A stretch of DNA of 64,000 nt from Cordylochernes scorpioides (lineage: Eukaryota; Arthropoda; Arachnida; Pseudoscorpiones; Chernetidae), in NCBI GenBank assembly GCA_030710605.1, contig CP092879.1, positions 44,087,151 to 44,151,150 on the forward strand. Reading direction: 5' to 3'. The translations under genes were made by a program, and so were the position numbers. The notes below the pieces were generated by a model. The model saw only the letters and a program-made list of their open reading frames with translations. It was not told the origin of the DNA and ran no database searches. Below, piece after piece: positions 30,954-42,696 of the stretch. How positions within the stretch are numbered: position 1 is the first letter of the stretch; the number at the start of each line of letters is the position of its first letter.

Positions 30954-31054
30954 TTAACAATAACAATGTTACAAAAGGAATGATACTATAGTGCATATTC
31001 TGTATGAAAAAAAAAATAATATCATTGATATCATTTAGAATAAATAAAGAGACG

Positions 31055-31495
31055 TAAGAGAAAGTCACATTCAAATAATTAAAAAGGAAGATGTAATTTG
31101 TAAATTATGCAAAACTGAAAGCATAGAAGAAATGACCCACTACATCTCTGAATGCACTATTGTTAACGAGGAACGAAATAAGATCTTAAAGAACATTATC
31201 CAAGTTTACGTGAACCCAGTTCAGTTGATCAGAATAATGTCCGAGAAAAAATATATAGCGATAGAAGTGTTCAACTTTCATAAAGCGTTAGAGAACAAGG
31301 TAATCTCTAAGAACTAAAATTACAGAACAATTTCCATCCATAGTTAATTTGTATAGTTATGTTGAAGACTTGATTTCCTTTCATTTTCCCTTCTCTCCTT
31401 TGTTTATGATTTTTTCCATGCCCTTTCTCCATAAAAATGATGTATGGCGAGTCCTTACAGGACGGAAATGACTTAAAAAGCCGTTGTTGTTGTTG
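31055..31495 (+). mobile_element. 5'-truncated LINE with 13-bp TSD
   Basis: Flanked by aaataNagagacg (31042-31054, 31496-31508, one mismatch). It encodes the ORF end from a CX2CX9HX4C finger (CKLCKTESIEEMTHYISEC) to the stop near 31317. The 3' UTR ends with gtccttacaggac, aaaaagcc and (GTT)n. The finger spacing equals that of the LINE at 40254-41962, so they are one family. Confidence 0.85.
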
Positions 31496-31508
31496 AAATA
31501 GAGAGACG

Positions 31509-32034
31509 CGCGCATCAAGTATTATGTAGCATCATCCACTTTATAGAGTTAACGCGTCTTTGCTACACTATGTGAGTAAGAGCAAAAGACCTTCCATACT
31601 CTTTGGTGATATCTAATAGACATAACATTTTGCCTTTGATTATAGGTTTATTTTTTATATATTAATTATCAGACTGATTATTGATTATCTCTCCATAAAA
31701 TTGTTGATAACCTTCAGCGGGTAAATAGAGGTGATGGCCTTCGTTATAATTGATTTTAATAATGGTTATTAAATGGATCTTTTGTTCATGTTTTTCATGA
31801 TACAATTCCCTGTGGGAAATATAACTTTAGATTAAGATTTGAAAAGTGACGTTGAAGTATCTTAAAATAATTTGTATCTTTATCTATTTCTCTTTTAGAG
31901 TATATTGGTTAGGAATCAATAAATATTTACAACTACCCCACACACACATCTAAATATTTTCTAAGGTTTTAATAAGTTAAAAAGAATCACCACACAATAA
32001 ATTGATTGAACAATATTTGTTAATAAAATAGAAT
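31509..32034. other. No recognised feature
   Basis: AT-rich, no gene. Confidence 0.35.
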
Positions 32035-32205
32035 ATTTCCATCCCTGGACACTTTTATTTTTCCTTTTATCATTACTCTTCACACTTATCCTTTCATACT
32101 TCATCCCTAAGGTTAGAAATAATCGTTATTTCTCCTTAAAATAAATTTCGATTTTTCGTTCAAAAGAAACACATGCGGGATAATTTTAAAATGTCGTTCT
32201 ACAAT
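32035..32205. repeat. R4 single arm
   Basis: Begins at the tRNA-like end (catccctggacac) and runs ttttatttttcc, cattactcttcacac, ttcatccctaaggttag to acatgcgggat. No opposite arm next to it. Confidence 0.65.
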
Positions 32206-32497
32206 TATAAGCCGTATTATATTGTATTATAGAATCTAATTATGAAAATAAATTCAATATATATTTTAGCTGATAGATATTGAATGTATTCTTACAATCG
32301 AAATATTTCAAGATAGAATAAAAAATAGTGTTTTTAATCATTAGGTCTTTCTAAGACATCATGTTGAGAAAAATAGAACATGCCAACTTTATATGATACG
32401 TATTTTATCGACTTAATCGATTTAAATATATTTAATTCATTTATATAAATGGAAAATTTATTAATAAATATATATTTTTTATTTTTTATATATATTA

Positions 32498-33207
32498 TCT
32501 ATATTAATAAAATGGAAATTTCATAAGTGGACATCACTAAAAACTTTCGTTACAATGCATCAATTTCAACCAAATTTTCAACATTTATGTAAAACGAGAT
32601 GGAGCAGGTTTTGCTTAACATCAAAATATATTTCCTAACATTAACATGCGTAACTTCGCTGTTATCGATTAAATACAAAAAAAAATCAACAGAGTTAATT
32701 TTATTTATATATAAATACAAAATTAAATTTCAACAGAGTTAATTTTTTTACATACTAGCTAATAATCTCAATCTAAAAATAATTCAAAACAAGCAATTTT
32801 AAGATAACACCATATGTAAAACAGTCGGCCAAGAAAACAACAACGATATTACATCTTTCTCACATATTCACACACAATCTTGATTAATAATTAAAACTAA
32901 TCTTTAACATTGTTTATTATACTTCAACTTTTATTTCTACATTTGTTTTTAAATACCCAATTGTTATATCATGTTTCTAATTTCGCCTAACAAATATACA
33001 AATTTTAGTGACCAACATATGCAAATTTTATCTTTGTTTTTATTTAACTTGATATCGTAAACATAACATCCATTGTAAGCATTTTTCTGTTCACCTTCCG
33101 TGGTTTCTCTTTTCTCTGATAGTTTTTAGGTGTAGTATATTTTCTTATTACTAGACTACAAACATTCCCTCGAGAAAAACCTGGGCGAAGCCGGGTACAT
33201 CCGCTAG
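32498..33207 (+). mobile_element. Non-autonomous Helitron-like element
   Basis: Starts tctatattaataaaatgg (TC 5' end after A) and ends ccgctag followed by T, with an imperfect hairpin cctgggcgaagccggg about 10 nt before the end. Helitrons insert between A and T without duplication, and both flanks fit. No Rep/helicase frame inside. Confidence 0.75.
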
Positions 33208-33857
33208 TATAATATATAAATTAAGAAATGTCATTATTAGACCCTAATTGTTTTGTTTTTAAACTTTTAAGGATTAAAAAGGTAAGGAAATAATGGGTAT
33301 ATTTTGTTCCAAAATACGTGACATGAGATAAAAACCTAACAGACGTGTTAATGCAACCTCTAATTGAGGGTCACATGTTAACGTAAGATATCATTGATAC
33401 ATAGGTAGGGAATTCACCGGACTATGATTCACGTTAGTTGCTCTCCTTGGATATTTTCTATAAAAACAGACAGAGTGTTTCTCATTTTATGATTATTCTA
33501 ACTGGTTAAAAAAAAAACTTTTCCCTAGAGGCTTTGTGTTTTTATTTTAATATTTTAACTGGTGTTGAAACATATATTAAATTACTTGATTCATAGCTTC
33601 TATCATTGTGTTTCTTATCATAGTTTATTTTAATGATTCCCTGAGTGCATTGTCTGCGTTTTTTAAAATTATTTTGATTCTTTCCTGAGTCTTCGTGGTT
33701 TTAACAACTACTTGTTTCGTTCATGGTATTTTATCCAAGTAATTTTCTATGTATTCATCTTTCTCCTAATCTCCCGTGCTGATGTCATATGAGATATTAT
33801 CGTCGTTTAAAAGGAGCATATATTCTAACCCAAACAAAAGAAAAATTGGAAAATAAC
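33208..33857. other. No recognised feature
   Basis: AT-rich, no gene. Confidence 0.35.
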
Positions 33858-34262
33858 TCATGGTTTAATGAATGATTGTATTGTACGAATGGGTAAAAAT
33901 AGGAGGATTTCGTCCCAATTCTTCTGGCACGTGTTCACATACATGCTGGGCATGTTAATGAATGTTCTATTAAACTGTTCTGTCATTTTATTGATCTGGG
34001 GATGGTAGCTTGTTGTCAAGATGTGCTTAATATTGCACATCTCCATTATTTCTTCCATCAATTTACTAGTAAATTGAAATCCTCTGTCGCTAATGAGGAA
34101 CTTTGTAGCTCCGTGACGTATAAAAATATCTTTAGTTAAAAATTTGAAGATTTCTTCTAATGTCGTTTCTGAAACTGCCTTTGTTTTTGCATACCTTTTG
34201 TAATAGTTTGTCAGCACTATTATCCGTTTTTCTTTTTTTTTTTTATGGCAAGGGGCCAACAA
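33858..34262 (-). pseudogene. Integrase core of a decayed gypsy element
   Basis: Frame of 134 codons with integrase landmarks: IVLTNYYKRYAKTKAV, then KFLISDRGFQFTS, then TSYHPQINKMTEQFNRTF. The first catalytic Asp (family V-D-Y/F) is Asn. The second Asp and the Glu remain. The N-terminal K-rich stretch comes from an A run. No LTRs found, so this is an old relic. Confidence 0.75.
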
Positions 34263-35620
34263 AGTCTATTTCTATTCTCTCAAAAGGATAGCTAGCTGGC
34301 GGAATAAGTTTAGTTATTTCAGAAGATAACTTATCGAGAAATTTCTGTTTTAACCTCTAGGCAGACATTTAACATACGAATATGATATTTTCTCATTATT
34401 TCATCTCTATTCTTCTTTGGAAATACAAGCAACCATACTCTACTTTTAGGGTTTGGCTTTTTCCTTATGAAGACATTCAATTTCCTTAAATTTCTGTGTG
34501 TTTAATCTCTTGTTTCCACTAAGACCTTTCTTAGAATTTTCAATAAAGTCTTCCTGGTCGTTTATTATTTGATTAAAAAATAGTCTTTCGCAATCTTCAT
34601 CTTAGTCTGTTTCCGGTAAGAGTTCCTTTTACAAACCGTCGACGTTAAGATGCACATTTTCTCGACTTATGTATTAGTTCGAAATCATATTCCTGGATCT
34701 TTTATGCCCATCTTTCCGATCATTTCCGATCAAAATTTCTGATACAAGACGTATCTATCAAATTCTCTAGTTAAAAAAGTGTGCAATGGTCAATTATCAT
34801 TTTGAAGTACCTTAAATATAGACAGAGTCGTAATTTTGATATCAACCATACAACGGCTAAGCATTTCTTTTCGGTAGTCGAATAATTTTGTTCGGGTTTT
34901 CTCAGAGTTCGAATCAAATAAGAGATCATTTTTCTTCACCGCAGATATTTTGATAAAGGTTGCACCCAAGCCCATGATGGACGCGTTAGTATTGGATCAA
35001 AGTGACTCAAAATTGGTGGATATATGAGTGATTGTTTCAGGGTTTGGAATATTTTATTGATTTTACTATTCAGGTAAAGGTACATTCTTTTTAATAAAAA
35101 TGGTCAATCGGTCATATATTTCTGAAAACTGATTACCTTTCTTTATAATATGAGCACATATATTCTTTTTTTTTAATTATTGGACTTCTTTGGAATTTCT
35201 AGGCTGAGGAGAAAAATGTTGTTAGAGCTTTAATATAATTTTGCAAGGGTATAACCCTTTGGTCTCGTTATATGGTCGATAACAAATCATCGTTCTTTTA
35301 CAAATCTTATTTCAACTGCTCTTTTTCTTTATAATAAACATATTTATTTATCTAACATCCAACTATATTTTTCCTATTCACAACGTGGATTGACCTTTTT
35401 TTCTAATTGAAATTCCTTTATTTGGAACATTTTGCTGTTCTCCTCGATGCTATATTCGCCATCCTCTGCTTCTACAAATGCCTTAATCAACTTAAATGAT
35501 GATATCTTTAGCGCCTTTTCTGCAAACCTGTTGATAATTAACTTTGTCACGATTATTTATTAATTATATTTATTGTTTCGAGCTATTTGTCAATTATATG
35601 TATTCATTTTCTAGAAGGCA
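34263..35620 (-). pseudogene. Decayed pol remainder
   Basis: 34790-34975 reads MGLGATF, like the G-L-G-A-V motif of RNase H, followed by a degenerate frame. Upstream DNA to about 35620 gives only short minus-strand frames that could be RT or protease remains. Boundaries are uncertain and no LTR pair was seen. Confidence 0.4.
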
Positions 35621-36105
35621 TCTCTTCCAAGTATAAAAGTATGTAAATGCATTTTCATTACCATAAATTAAGGTGATGCAGCTTTGATATCAATATTTAT
35701 ATTTGAAAAAAAAATACTTAGTACAATAGTTTTCTAATTTTTGCCATTGGATCCAGAGCATCTGTATCGAGGGTAGTGTCTAGAAGGGGGGACCTGGGGC
35801 TTGGAATAGTCCTGGCAGTGTTTTATTACAGAGGGAGAGAAGTCCTTTGTTACCCTTGTTGATGGGGTCGAGTATAACGTGGCTTTTTGTTTAAAAGCCT
35901 GGGTATTTCCACACGTTCCTGATAATCCTTCTCAAGCGAGTTCATATTCTTACACATGTCACGAAATAGATTGATAGAACATTAGGAAGATTTAGATAAA
36001 GAGCAAAGGAATACTCTTTTTTTCACCCCCCCCCCCCCTACACAATATAACTCATTTTATTCTTTGGAAAGCAAAGCATATGAGTACCAATGTTTATTTT
36101 ACACA
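35621..36105. other. No gene; poly-C run
   Basis: Includes a run of eleven C at 36027-36037. Otherwise AT-rich. Confidence 0.4.
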
Positions 36106-36107
36106 TA

Positions 36108-36420
36108 AATTAAACTTCTACTGTCCTTACTGCGATTAGAAATTATGGGATTGCTTGGCTCATCAGTGGTGAACCAGCGGTTTTACCAATTTAATCTACC
36201 AGACCGCTTTTCTTAGAGCTCTAATACTGTATTGGATTATTCTGCTTTTATATATACTGCAATGGTTGTTAGAGTCTTAGAAATGAAATTCAAGAAAACT
36301 AAAAGAATAAGTGTTTAAGGACAGTAGAATTACATATAAATATTTGCGTCGATAAATGCTCTTCCGCAAACAATAAGGAAAAGGCCAGTTTGGCATAAAT
36401 TAATATCGTAACGTAGAAAG
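36108..36420 (+). repeat. R1, long uninterrupted copy
   Basis: Runs cttctactgtccttactgcg, ggctcatcagtggtgaacc, ttaatctaccagaccgct, ctctaatactgtattggatt, aggacagtagaattac, gctcttccgcaaacaataag and gcataaattaatatcg. It is the best reference copy in the window and bridges the sequence across the N gap at 16418. Confidence 0.75.
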
Positions 36421-36539
36421 TCAGGAAATGCAAACTTTAGGATGCCACATAAATTTATTTAAGGCACAAACACAAATCAACATTTATAAGATACAAGTTA
36501 AGCAATGAGGGAAGTTTCCAGAGTAGCAAACTATATATA

Positions 36540-38546
36540 CAACAACAACAACAAAAAGCCTTTATTGAGGACCTCTCGTCCTATATAGGATTCGCCAGTT
36601 TACAGAGTAATTGAAGAGAAGAGAACTAAGAATACAGAGAAAAACCTATATGTAGTAGGTATAGTATAGTATTTTATACAATTTGACTATATACAACAGC
36701 AGCAACAAGCCTTTTACTGGAATCAAAGTCCCATACAGGATTCGTCATTCTAATCCTGACATAGATTATTTGCATATAATTATTTACATCAATTAGATTG
36801 TGTATATAGCCTCCTCTTCTCCTCAGCCGTCTTCCAGAATTTGAACAACGCAAAAGCTCCAGCTCTGTTTCTCACCACCTCATTCAACAGGAGCCCCAAA
36901 GAGAGTCCCTCAAGGCCTATTTCACTGAGGAGCACTTCTCGTTCGTCTTTCAGCCCCATACATGAGAGTATATGGTGATGTAGCCCCGGCTCCATTCTTG
37001 TCCCGCAAATCTTGCATGTCCATCCATCTGTTCTAAATATTCTGGGGCGATCATCAGCAAAGAGCACCGAGAGGATTCTCAGTCCGGCAATACACCGTTT
37101 GACCCAGAGAGGGAAATCGCTGGACAGATAGTGTTCCGGTAACGGAGTTGAGCAGATATTTTTATAGTGGGGGTAAAGTCTTGAATTTATTATTCTTGTG
37201 TGATCCTTTTGCAGAGACTGGTCTATTGCAGTCCTGATCATGTAGGGAATTTCTCTTTGTAATGTTCTATAGTCTGTGTAGCAATTCAGCCATTGAAATC
37301 CGGTGTGTGTGTTGTTTAAAATACTAACTATACCTCCCGTGAAACCTATATATTTTTTCGTTGCGTTTGAGATTTCCCACAGCTGTGACAAGCAGAGCAG
37401 CGGCAGTCTAGTTTCACTTATTCCCAGCATTCTCAACCAAAACTTTAAGGTAAGTTTCAAGACTGTAACGCTGAGTGACACTCTTCCCAATTCTATCCTG
37501 AGCATGTATCCGGGGGTATATCTTGGTAGATTTAGATATCTTCGCATAAATGAATCCTGAATTTGATCAACAATTAATGTATGCTAATTTGCCCAAACAG
37601 GTGCCGCGTATAGCAGGGTTGATAAAACCATCGCGTCAAGAAGTTTCATAGAGGATTTAAGAGAGTTCATCTTCGACCTGGTCAGAATAGGCCATACCGC
37701 ACCACTGGCCGCGAGAGCTTTACCCTTGTAGTATAATGCGGCTTGCTTAAAAGAGTTTGTTGAGGTGAGTGGATATCCTAGATACATGTATCTTTCCGTG
37801 ACATTCAGTGTTTATTGTCCCCAATACCAATTATCGGATTTTGAGCGCTTCCCACCATTGCGAAATACCATTATTTTTGATTTGTTTTCGTTCAGCGTTA
37901 GCATATTTTCCTCAAAATATTTTCGTATCATATTGATTTTTAATTGCAAATTGTTCTTAGATTCGCCTATCAGTACAATATCATCTGCATATAGTAACAA
38001 ATGGATATTTCCATGCTTTGGCAGATAAATACCAGGTATATCCGAGCAGTCAAAAGTACTAATCAGGTCGTTAATAAAAGGTATGAATAAGTAAGGAGAT
38101 AGTGGTTCACCCTGTAACACTCCGGATTTTATTTTAATAAATTCAGTGAATGAATTGTTCCATCTCACCGCAGCTGTCATGTTTTCGTAGTAATTCTTAA
38201 GTAGATTTATAAATCGGAAATTCAATCCGATGTCTAACAGTTTTTTCCATAGGAGAGCTTGAGGCACCGTATCAAAAGCCTTTTTAAGATCAATAAAGAA
38301 AGCGTAGAACTTTCGTCTTTTACGTCTGAGTGTTAAAGGCATGAATGTTCTTTTCTGAAACCCGCTTGATTTTCCGGTATAATTGCTCTATTTTCGGTCC
38401 AGTTGCTTAGCCGTATTTTCAGTATTGATGAGAAAAGCTTAGCGAGGTTGCTTAGAAGTGCTATTCCCCGATAATTGTGAGGATTGTCGGCATCACCATT
38501 TTTAAAGATGGGATGTATAATTGTTTTGCACCAGGTTGTTGGAAAA
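36540..38546 (-). mobile_element. 5'-truncated LINE with 15-bp TSD
   Basis: Flanked by agcaaactatatata (36525-36539, 38547-38561). The 3' end carries caacaacaacaac and the hairpin AGGAC/GTCCT. A second tail-like unit (caacagcagcaac with its own hairpin) lies at 36690-36730, so the 3' UTR end is duplicated. Coding part: 36789-38546. Confidence 0.88.
36789..38546 (-). pseudogene. LINE reverse transcriptase, two stops and a deletion
   Basis: Reads from RT block 1 (NYRGIALLSNLAK, ENQAGFRKEHSC) to a deletion/frameshift near 38342, then FFIDLKKAFDTVP, SGVLQGEPLSPYLF, catalytic YADD, and GYPLTSTN. Stops interrupt at 37812-37814 (TAA) and 37584-37586 (TAG) without change of frame. The C-terminus has a finger CKICGTRMEPG-HHHILSC and ends at 36789. 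It is a paralogue of the 40254 element (for example NLPRYTPGYM against NLPRYIPGYI). It would prime cDNA synthesis on nicked target DNA; this copy is dead. Confidence 0.9.
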
Positions 38547-38579
38547 GCAAACTATATATATGAAAAAATTATAGAAAAA

Positions 38580-38955
38580 AAGTCAGGTGTTGATATTAAA
38601 AGTAAAAAGGGCATATCCTGACCAGGAGCATATGTGTTTTTTTAATTTTCACATGTTTAGCGTATTTACGCAAGTTTGACATTGAATACCCATTTCTTAG
38701 TTTCTCAAGAATCCTCTGGGACCAAATATTTTTTTGGACGCAGTGGTACAGCTTACTCCACGCTGAAGAACGCCAACCGCGCGAACGCGTTCGTGGATGG
38801 CTTTTCTTGATTTATCAAGAAATTGGGTTAGCCGAATATCAGGGAACAGGCTAAATCAATGTTTAGTTGATTTCTGTTCCACTAGATGGCGCTCTGCCAT
38901 CTAAAAAGCACATGTGCTCCTGGTCAGGACATACATTTTTTTATTATTTTTAATA
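38580..38955 (+). repeat. R2 repeat with damaged ribozyme
   Basis: R2 from caggtgttgatatt to cctggtcaggac. The ribozyme position (38757-38797) keeps TCCACG/CGTGGA and CTGAAGA, but one A of GAAA is missing and stem II has a mismatch. Confidence 0.8.
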
Positions 38956-38999
38956 TATGATACAACTATAAAAATATTTCCGTACATTGAAATGTAATA

Positions 39000-39190
39000 A
39001 ATACTTTCTACACTATGAAGCAATAACGCACAATATATGCATAGGAAATGAAAGCATTTAAGTATGAATGTTTGTTTTACACACAAACAAATATTTACTG
39101 TTCTAACTGCAATGGAAAAATCTTCGGGAGTGCTTGTCTCATTAGTGATGAACCAATTCACCAATTTGGCGAATTTAAGATAGGATTAAT
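39000..39190 (+). repeat. R1 fragment
   Basis: Contains gaagcaataacgcac, then ttactgttctaactgcaatg and ctcattagtgatgaacc. Degenerate. Confidence 0.6.
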
Positions 39191-39320
39191 TCCATAATGA
39201 CACCAATCCCTACATTATAAAGTTTCTACTAAAGATGAACGTCCCTATAATTAAACAAAAAAAAAAAAGAAAAGATCAAATATGCGAAATAAACTCTGAG
39301 AGAAAAATGACAAAAACTAT

Positions 39321-39583
39321 AACAAGACTTAGAACAAAACACTATAAAGGAATGGCAATACATCCAGATGAGACAAGAACCTATAAGTCATGCAACAACT
39401 GTTCTGGTGTGGAACTAACACCTACTCACATATTCTCATGCCCAGCAATGGCCGCAGCCTTGCAGAAAATTGACATGGACCCAGAGCAGCAGCTTTACAC
39501 ACCCAAGATAGTGGACATTGCTGCTGCTGTAATAGAGATGCATGGAGATATCTTAGGCTCTTCTTTGGACACGACAACAACAA
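39321..39583 (+). mobile_element. LINE 3' fragment, copy A
   Basis: Encodes RLRTKHYKGMAIHPDE, CNNCSGVELTPTHIFSC, QQLYTPKIVDIAAAV, HGDILGSSLDTTTT and ends gacacgacaacaacaa. It starts at aacaagacttagaac, the same point as copy B at 42697, with which it is nearly identical. No clear TSD. Confidence 0.85.
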
Positions 39584-39599
39584 ATACGAGGAAATAAAT

Positions 39600-40242
39600 A
39601 CGCAGGCAGCGTCTATTAATTATTCAATGTTTTTTTTTTCTTTAACGACATATTAGTAAGCTTCAATCTCTCTCTTAATCTCTAGTGAGACGTTATTAGA
39701 GTCAATTCTTTATTCAAGATCGCAACTCGCTGAATTTTTTTTATTTCGAAGTATAACCTATACATTATTAAAGAAAGACATCACAGATAATTGAATATGT
39801 ATTCTATTTTTACAGACACAAGGAAAATATACGCGAGTAAAACTAGTTAGTTATGTATTCATTTCAACATACACATTTTAATATTTATTAATCTTTGTTC
39901 TTTATCAAGAAATGTGGAAAAAATAACCAAGCTATTTTTGCTTTGTCTTGTGAAGTAACCTTTTCAATAAATTTTCTTTTTATAGATGTTGATACGAGTG
40001 TAGAAATTAAGTATGCGTTAAAAAACTCTTCAAAAAGCCTTATTTCATTATAATACAGATATCGAGAAGGTATATGAAAACAGGGAATATCATATTGAGC
40101 AAAAAATGAACTAATCTTTAAAAAATATAGAAATAACCATATGTTTGTTTACTGTGTAATAAATCGATAAAGAGGAAGCAATCTCTCGAAATATTTTGAG
40201 AAAAAAATTGTTTTTTTTTTTTTAATTTACAGATCCAGGTAC
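39600..40242. other. No recognised feature
   Basis: AT-rich, no gene. Confidence 0.35.
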
Positions 40243-40253
40243 GCCCTTTTTCA

Positions 40254-41962
40254 ACAAACAAACAAAACAGCTTTATTAGGGCATCTTGCCCTGTACAGAT
40301 TCGCCTTGGAATTACTGACAATATTCAACACAAGAGAAAAAGGAGAGATGGAGTATTTACAGTTAAGGTATGGCAAATATTTTTATTGTGCCCCTGTTCT
40401 TCTCTCTTCCACGAGTGCAATTTTATTTACAACCGATTTTGGTAGTTGAACAGTTCTATTGCCCAACTTTTCTTATCTGAAACAGTTTTTATTGTCTTTA
40501 ATGAGTTCAAATGCGGTCTAGGAAGACTTTTCAGGATCTTTTTTCTCTCACCTTCCAGCTCCCCGCACTCAGCAGTAAAATGGTATATTTCATCGGTTAT
40601 CTGACTTCCGCATAACCTACAGTACAAATCTTCTTTCTTAATTACGTAGATATGATTTTCTTTGATCAATGTTGATATTATCCTGATCTGTGCAATAAAA
40701 CTCACTAAAGCTGAGGACAGATTGTATGAAAAATAATGTTCTGGAATGAATGAATCATAAAGTAACCTATAGTTTGAGTATGTTTTCTTAAGAGACAATT
40801 TTGCCAGATCTTGTTGCAATAGCTGTTCAATTTTTATTTTTAGTATATTCGGAAGTTCGATCTGTATGTCATCATAATTTAACCTAAAGTTTAGCCGTGT
40901 GAGTCCACAATGATTGATGATATCCATGATATTTTTACAGAATCCTATAGGTTTTTTTGTCATTAAGGAAATTTCCTTCAATCTATTCCAGCATAGCTTA
41001 GGTAATCTATTTTCTTCCATTTCCTGTAATCTAATGAAATATTTCAGAATTAGTTTGATCGTTGTAAAAGTCAGAGATATTCTGCCTGTTTCCAACCTTA
41101 CAATATACCCCGGTATATATCTTGGCAGATTCAGAAAGTTTTTGATAAACGTATTCTGTATTTGGTCTATAATATCGGTATTGTCCCAAGCCCACACAGG
41201 GGCCGCATAGAGTAGTATTGATTTAATAACTGAGTCAAATAAATTCAGTGCAACTTTTAATGAATTAATTTTTTCCCTTTTTATCAGTCTAATAGTTGCA
41301 TTTATTGCCGTATTTGCTTTGGCTTTATAAAAGAGGGCTACCTTTTTGCTATTATTAGTGGTAGTGAATGGAAATCCCAAATACATAATATTGGAAGCAA
41401 CAGTCAGTGGGATGTCCCCCCAGTACCAGTTTTCGTGTCTTGCCGGTCTTCCTCCGTTTCTAAATACCATCACCTTGGACTTATTTTCATTTAAAACTAA
41501 TTTGTTATTGTCCAGATAAGACTTTAGTAAATTGATTTTAGTTTGTAGGTTAATTTTAGATTCTCCAATTATGGCTATGTCATCCGCATACATAAGTAGG
41601 TGTAAAACGCCAAAATCAGGGAGATGAAATCCTGTAAGTGCTGATTTATTATAAAGTTCTATTAGGTCGGCCATATATAATATAAATAAAAGTGGGGAAA
41701 GTGATTCTCCCTGCAACACTCCAGAATTAATTTTCACATTACTTGAATATTGCCCTTTCCATCGGATAGTAATCTTAGCTTCTTGGTAAAAGTTTTTTAT
41801 CGGCATTACAAATTTATTGCTAATGCCCATTTTATGCAATTTTTGCCAAAGTAAATCATGTGGTACTGTGTCGAAAGCTTTAGTCAAATCGACGAAGAAG
41901 ACATATAGCTTGCCTCGTTTTCTTCTCAAAGATAATTGGATGAGTGAATTCAATAGTAGTAA
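40254..41962 (-). mobile_element. 5'-truncated LINE with 11-bp TSD
   Basis: Flanked by gccctttttca (40243-40253, 41963-41973). The 3' end reads aataaagctg followed by (TTTG/TTG) tail, with a perfect hairpin AGGGC-aaga-TGCCCT just before. Confidence 0.92.
40427..41962 (-). CDS. LINE reverse transcriptase ORF, 3' part, uninterrupted
   Basis: About 511 codons without a stop, from mid-RT to the natural end. RT landmarks: VFFVDLTKAFDTVPHDLLW (first catalytic Asp), SGVLQGESLSPLLF, MYADDIAI (catalytic YADD), LNENKSKVMVFRNGG and MYLGFPF. A long thumb/linker follows, then the finger CRLCGSQITDEIYHFTAEC (CX2CX9HX4C) and the stop at 40427. The endonuclease and first RT blocks were lost by 5' truncation at insertion. 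The Met near 41974 lies in flanking DNA and is not a real start. The open frame implies a young copy; it would need an active source to have moved. Clade not assigned. Confidence 0.9.
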   Translation of the reverse strand, partial: LLLLNSLIQLSLRRKRGKLYVFFVDLTKAFDTVPHDLLWQKLHKMGISNKFVMPIKNFYQEAKITIRWKGQYSSNVKINSGVLQGESLSPLLFILYMADLIELYNKSALTGFHLPDFGVLHLLMYADDIAIIGESKINLQTKINLLKSYLDNNKLVLNENKSKVMVFRNGGRPARHENWYWGDIPLTVASNIMYLGFPFTTTNNSKKVALFYKAKANTAINATIRLIKREKINSLKVALNLFDSVIKSILLYAAPVWAWDNTDIIDQIQNTFIKNFLNLPRYIPGYIVRLETGRISLTFTTIKLILKYFIRLQEMEENRLPKLCWNRLKEISLMTKKPIGFCKNIMDIINHCGLTRLNFRLNYDDIQIELPNILKIKIEQLLQQDLAKLSLKKTYSNYRLLYDSFIPEHYFSYNLSSALVSFIAQIRIISTLIKENHIYVIKKEDLYCRLCGSQITDEIYHFTAECGELEGERKKILKSLPRPHLNSLKTIKTVSDKKSWAIELFNYQNRL

Positions 41963-41989
41963 GCCCTTTTTCATATAAACATATAGAAA

Positions 41990-42235
41990 TTATTTCTGTG
42001 AAAAATAGACACTTCGGCCAGTTACAGTTTTTTTATTTTCTTAACGATTCAACAAAAATCTTTTGTCTTCGTCAGGAGAAACAAATAAAAATAAAGCATT
42101 AGGCAAGGCGTTAAAAATTCCGAATTATTTATTTTTATCAATTTATCCTGACGAAGACAAAAATCTTTGTTGAAACATTGAGAAAATAAAAAAAAAACCT
42201 TTAACTGGCCGAAGTGTCTATTTTTCACAGAAATA
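41990..42235. repeat. R3 foldback
   Basis: Arms start ctgtgaaaaatagacacttc and end with the complement, about 245 bp. Both ribozyme positions are damaged: GAATC on the left (minus), and CTGACGA with GAAACATT and poor stems on the right (plus). Confidence 0.8.
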
Positions 42236-42695
42236 TGAATACAGGCCAGACAACCTCTATCTTCAGGTTAAAGAAATTAATTATTTGAATCTTAAAATCT
42301 TTTGAATACAACTGAAAGAGTTACTGTATAAAGTTGTTTGTCCTTTTTAAATTTATTACTTCAACATTCACTCCAGAGTTTTAATATATTTCAAATCCTA
42401 TATCACTATTTACTATTCGTCTTTCTATCACATCTCCAAATATTTGAGACATTTATTTGCTCACACAAAATTATAAAAGAAACTACTTCTGGCGCAAGCA
42501 TTTATTTAAAGAGAGTTCATTTAGCAATACAAATCTATTTTGTATTTACATTTAAAATTCAATTGCCATCTATCGTTAAAATTTGTAATAATTATTTTTG
42601 GAAATCTGTTTATTTTCACATATCAAATATTATCTCCACAGACCTTTATTTTTTACTGTATGTGTGCAATGATAAAATTTATTGAATTCAAGACT
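42236..42695. other. No recognised feature
   Basis: AT-rich; a 115-codon plus frame at 42338-42685 shows no motif and is probably chance. Confidence 0.4.
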
Positions 42696-42696
42696 A

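Noticed and set aside
36027-36037. Poly-C run as a regulatory quadruplex.
   Set aside because: A single run without partner tracts nearby; likely a slippage or sequencing feature.
42338-42685. 115-codon plus-strand frame as a small gene.
   Set aside because: Leu/Phe/Ile-rich composition as expected from AT-rich noise; no motif or promoter.
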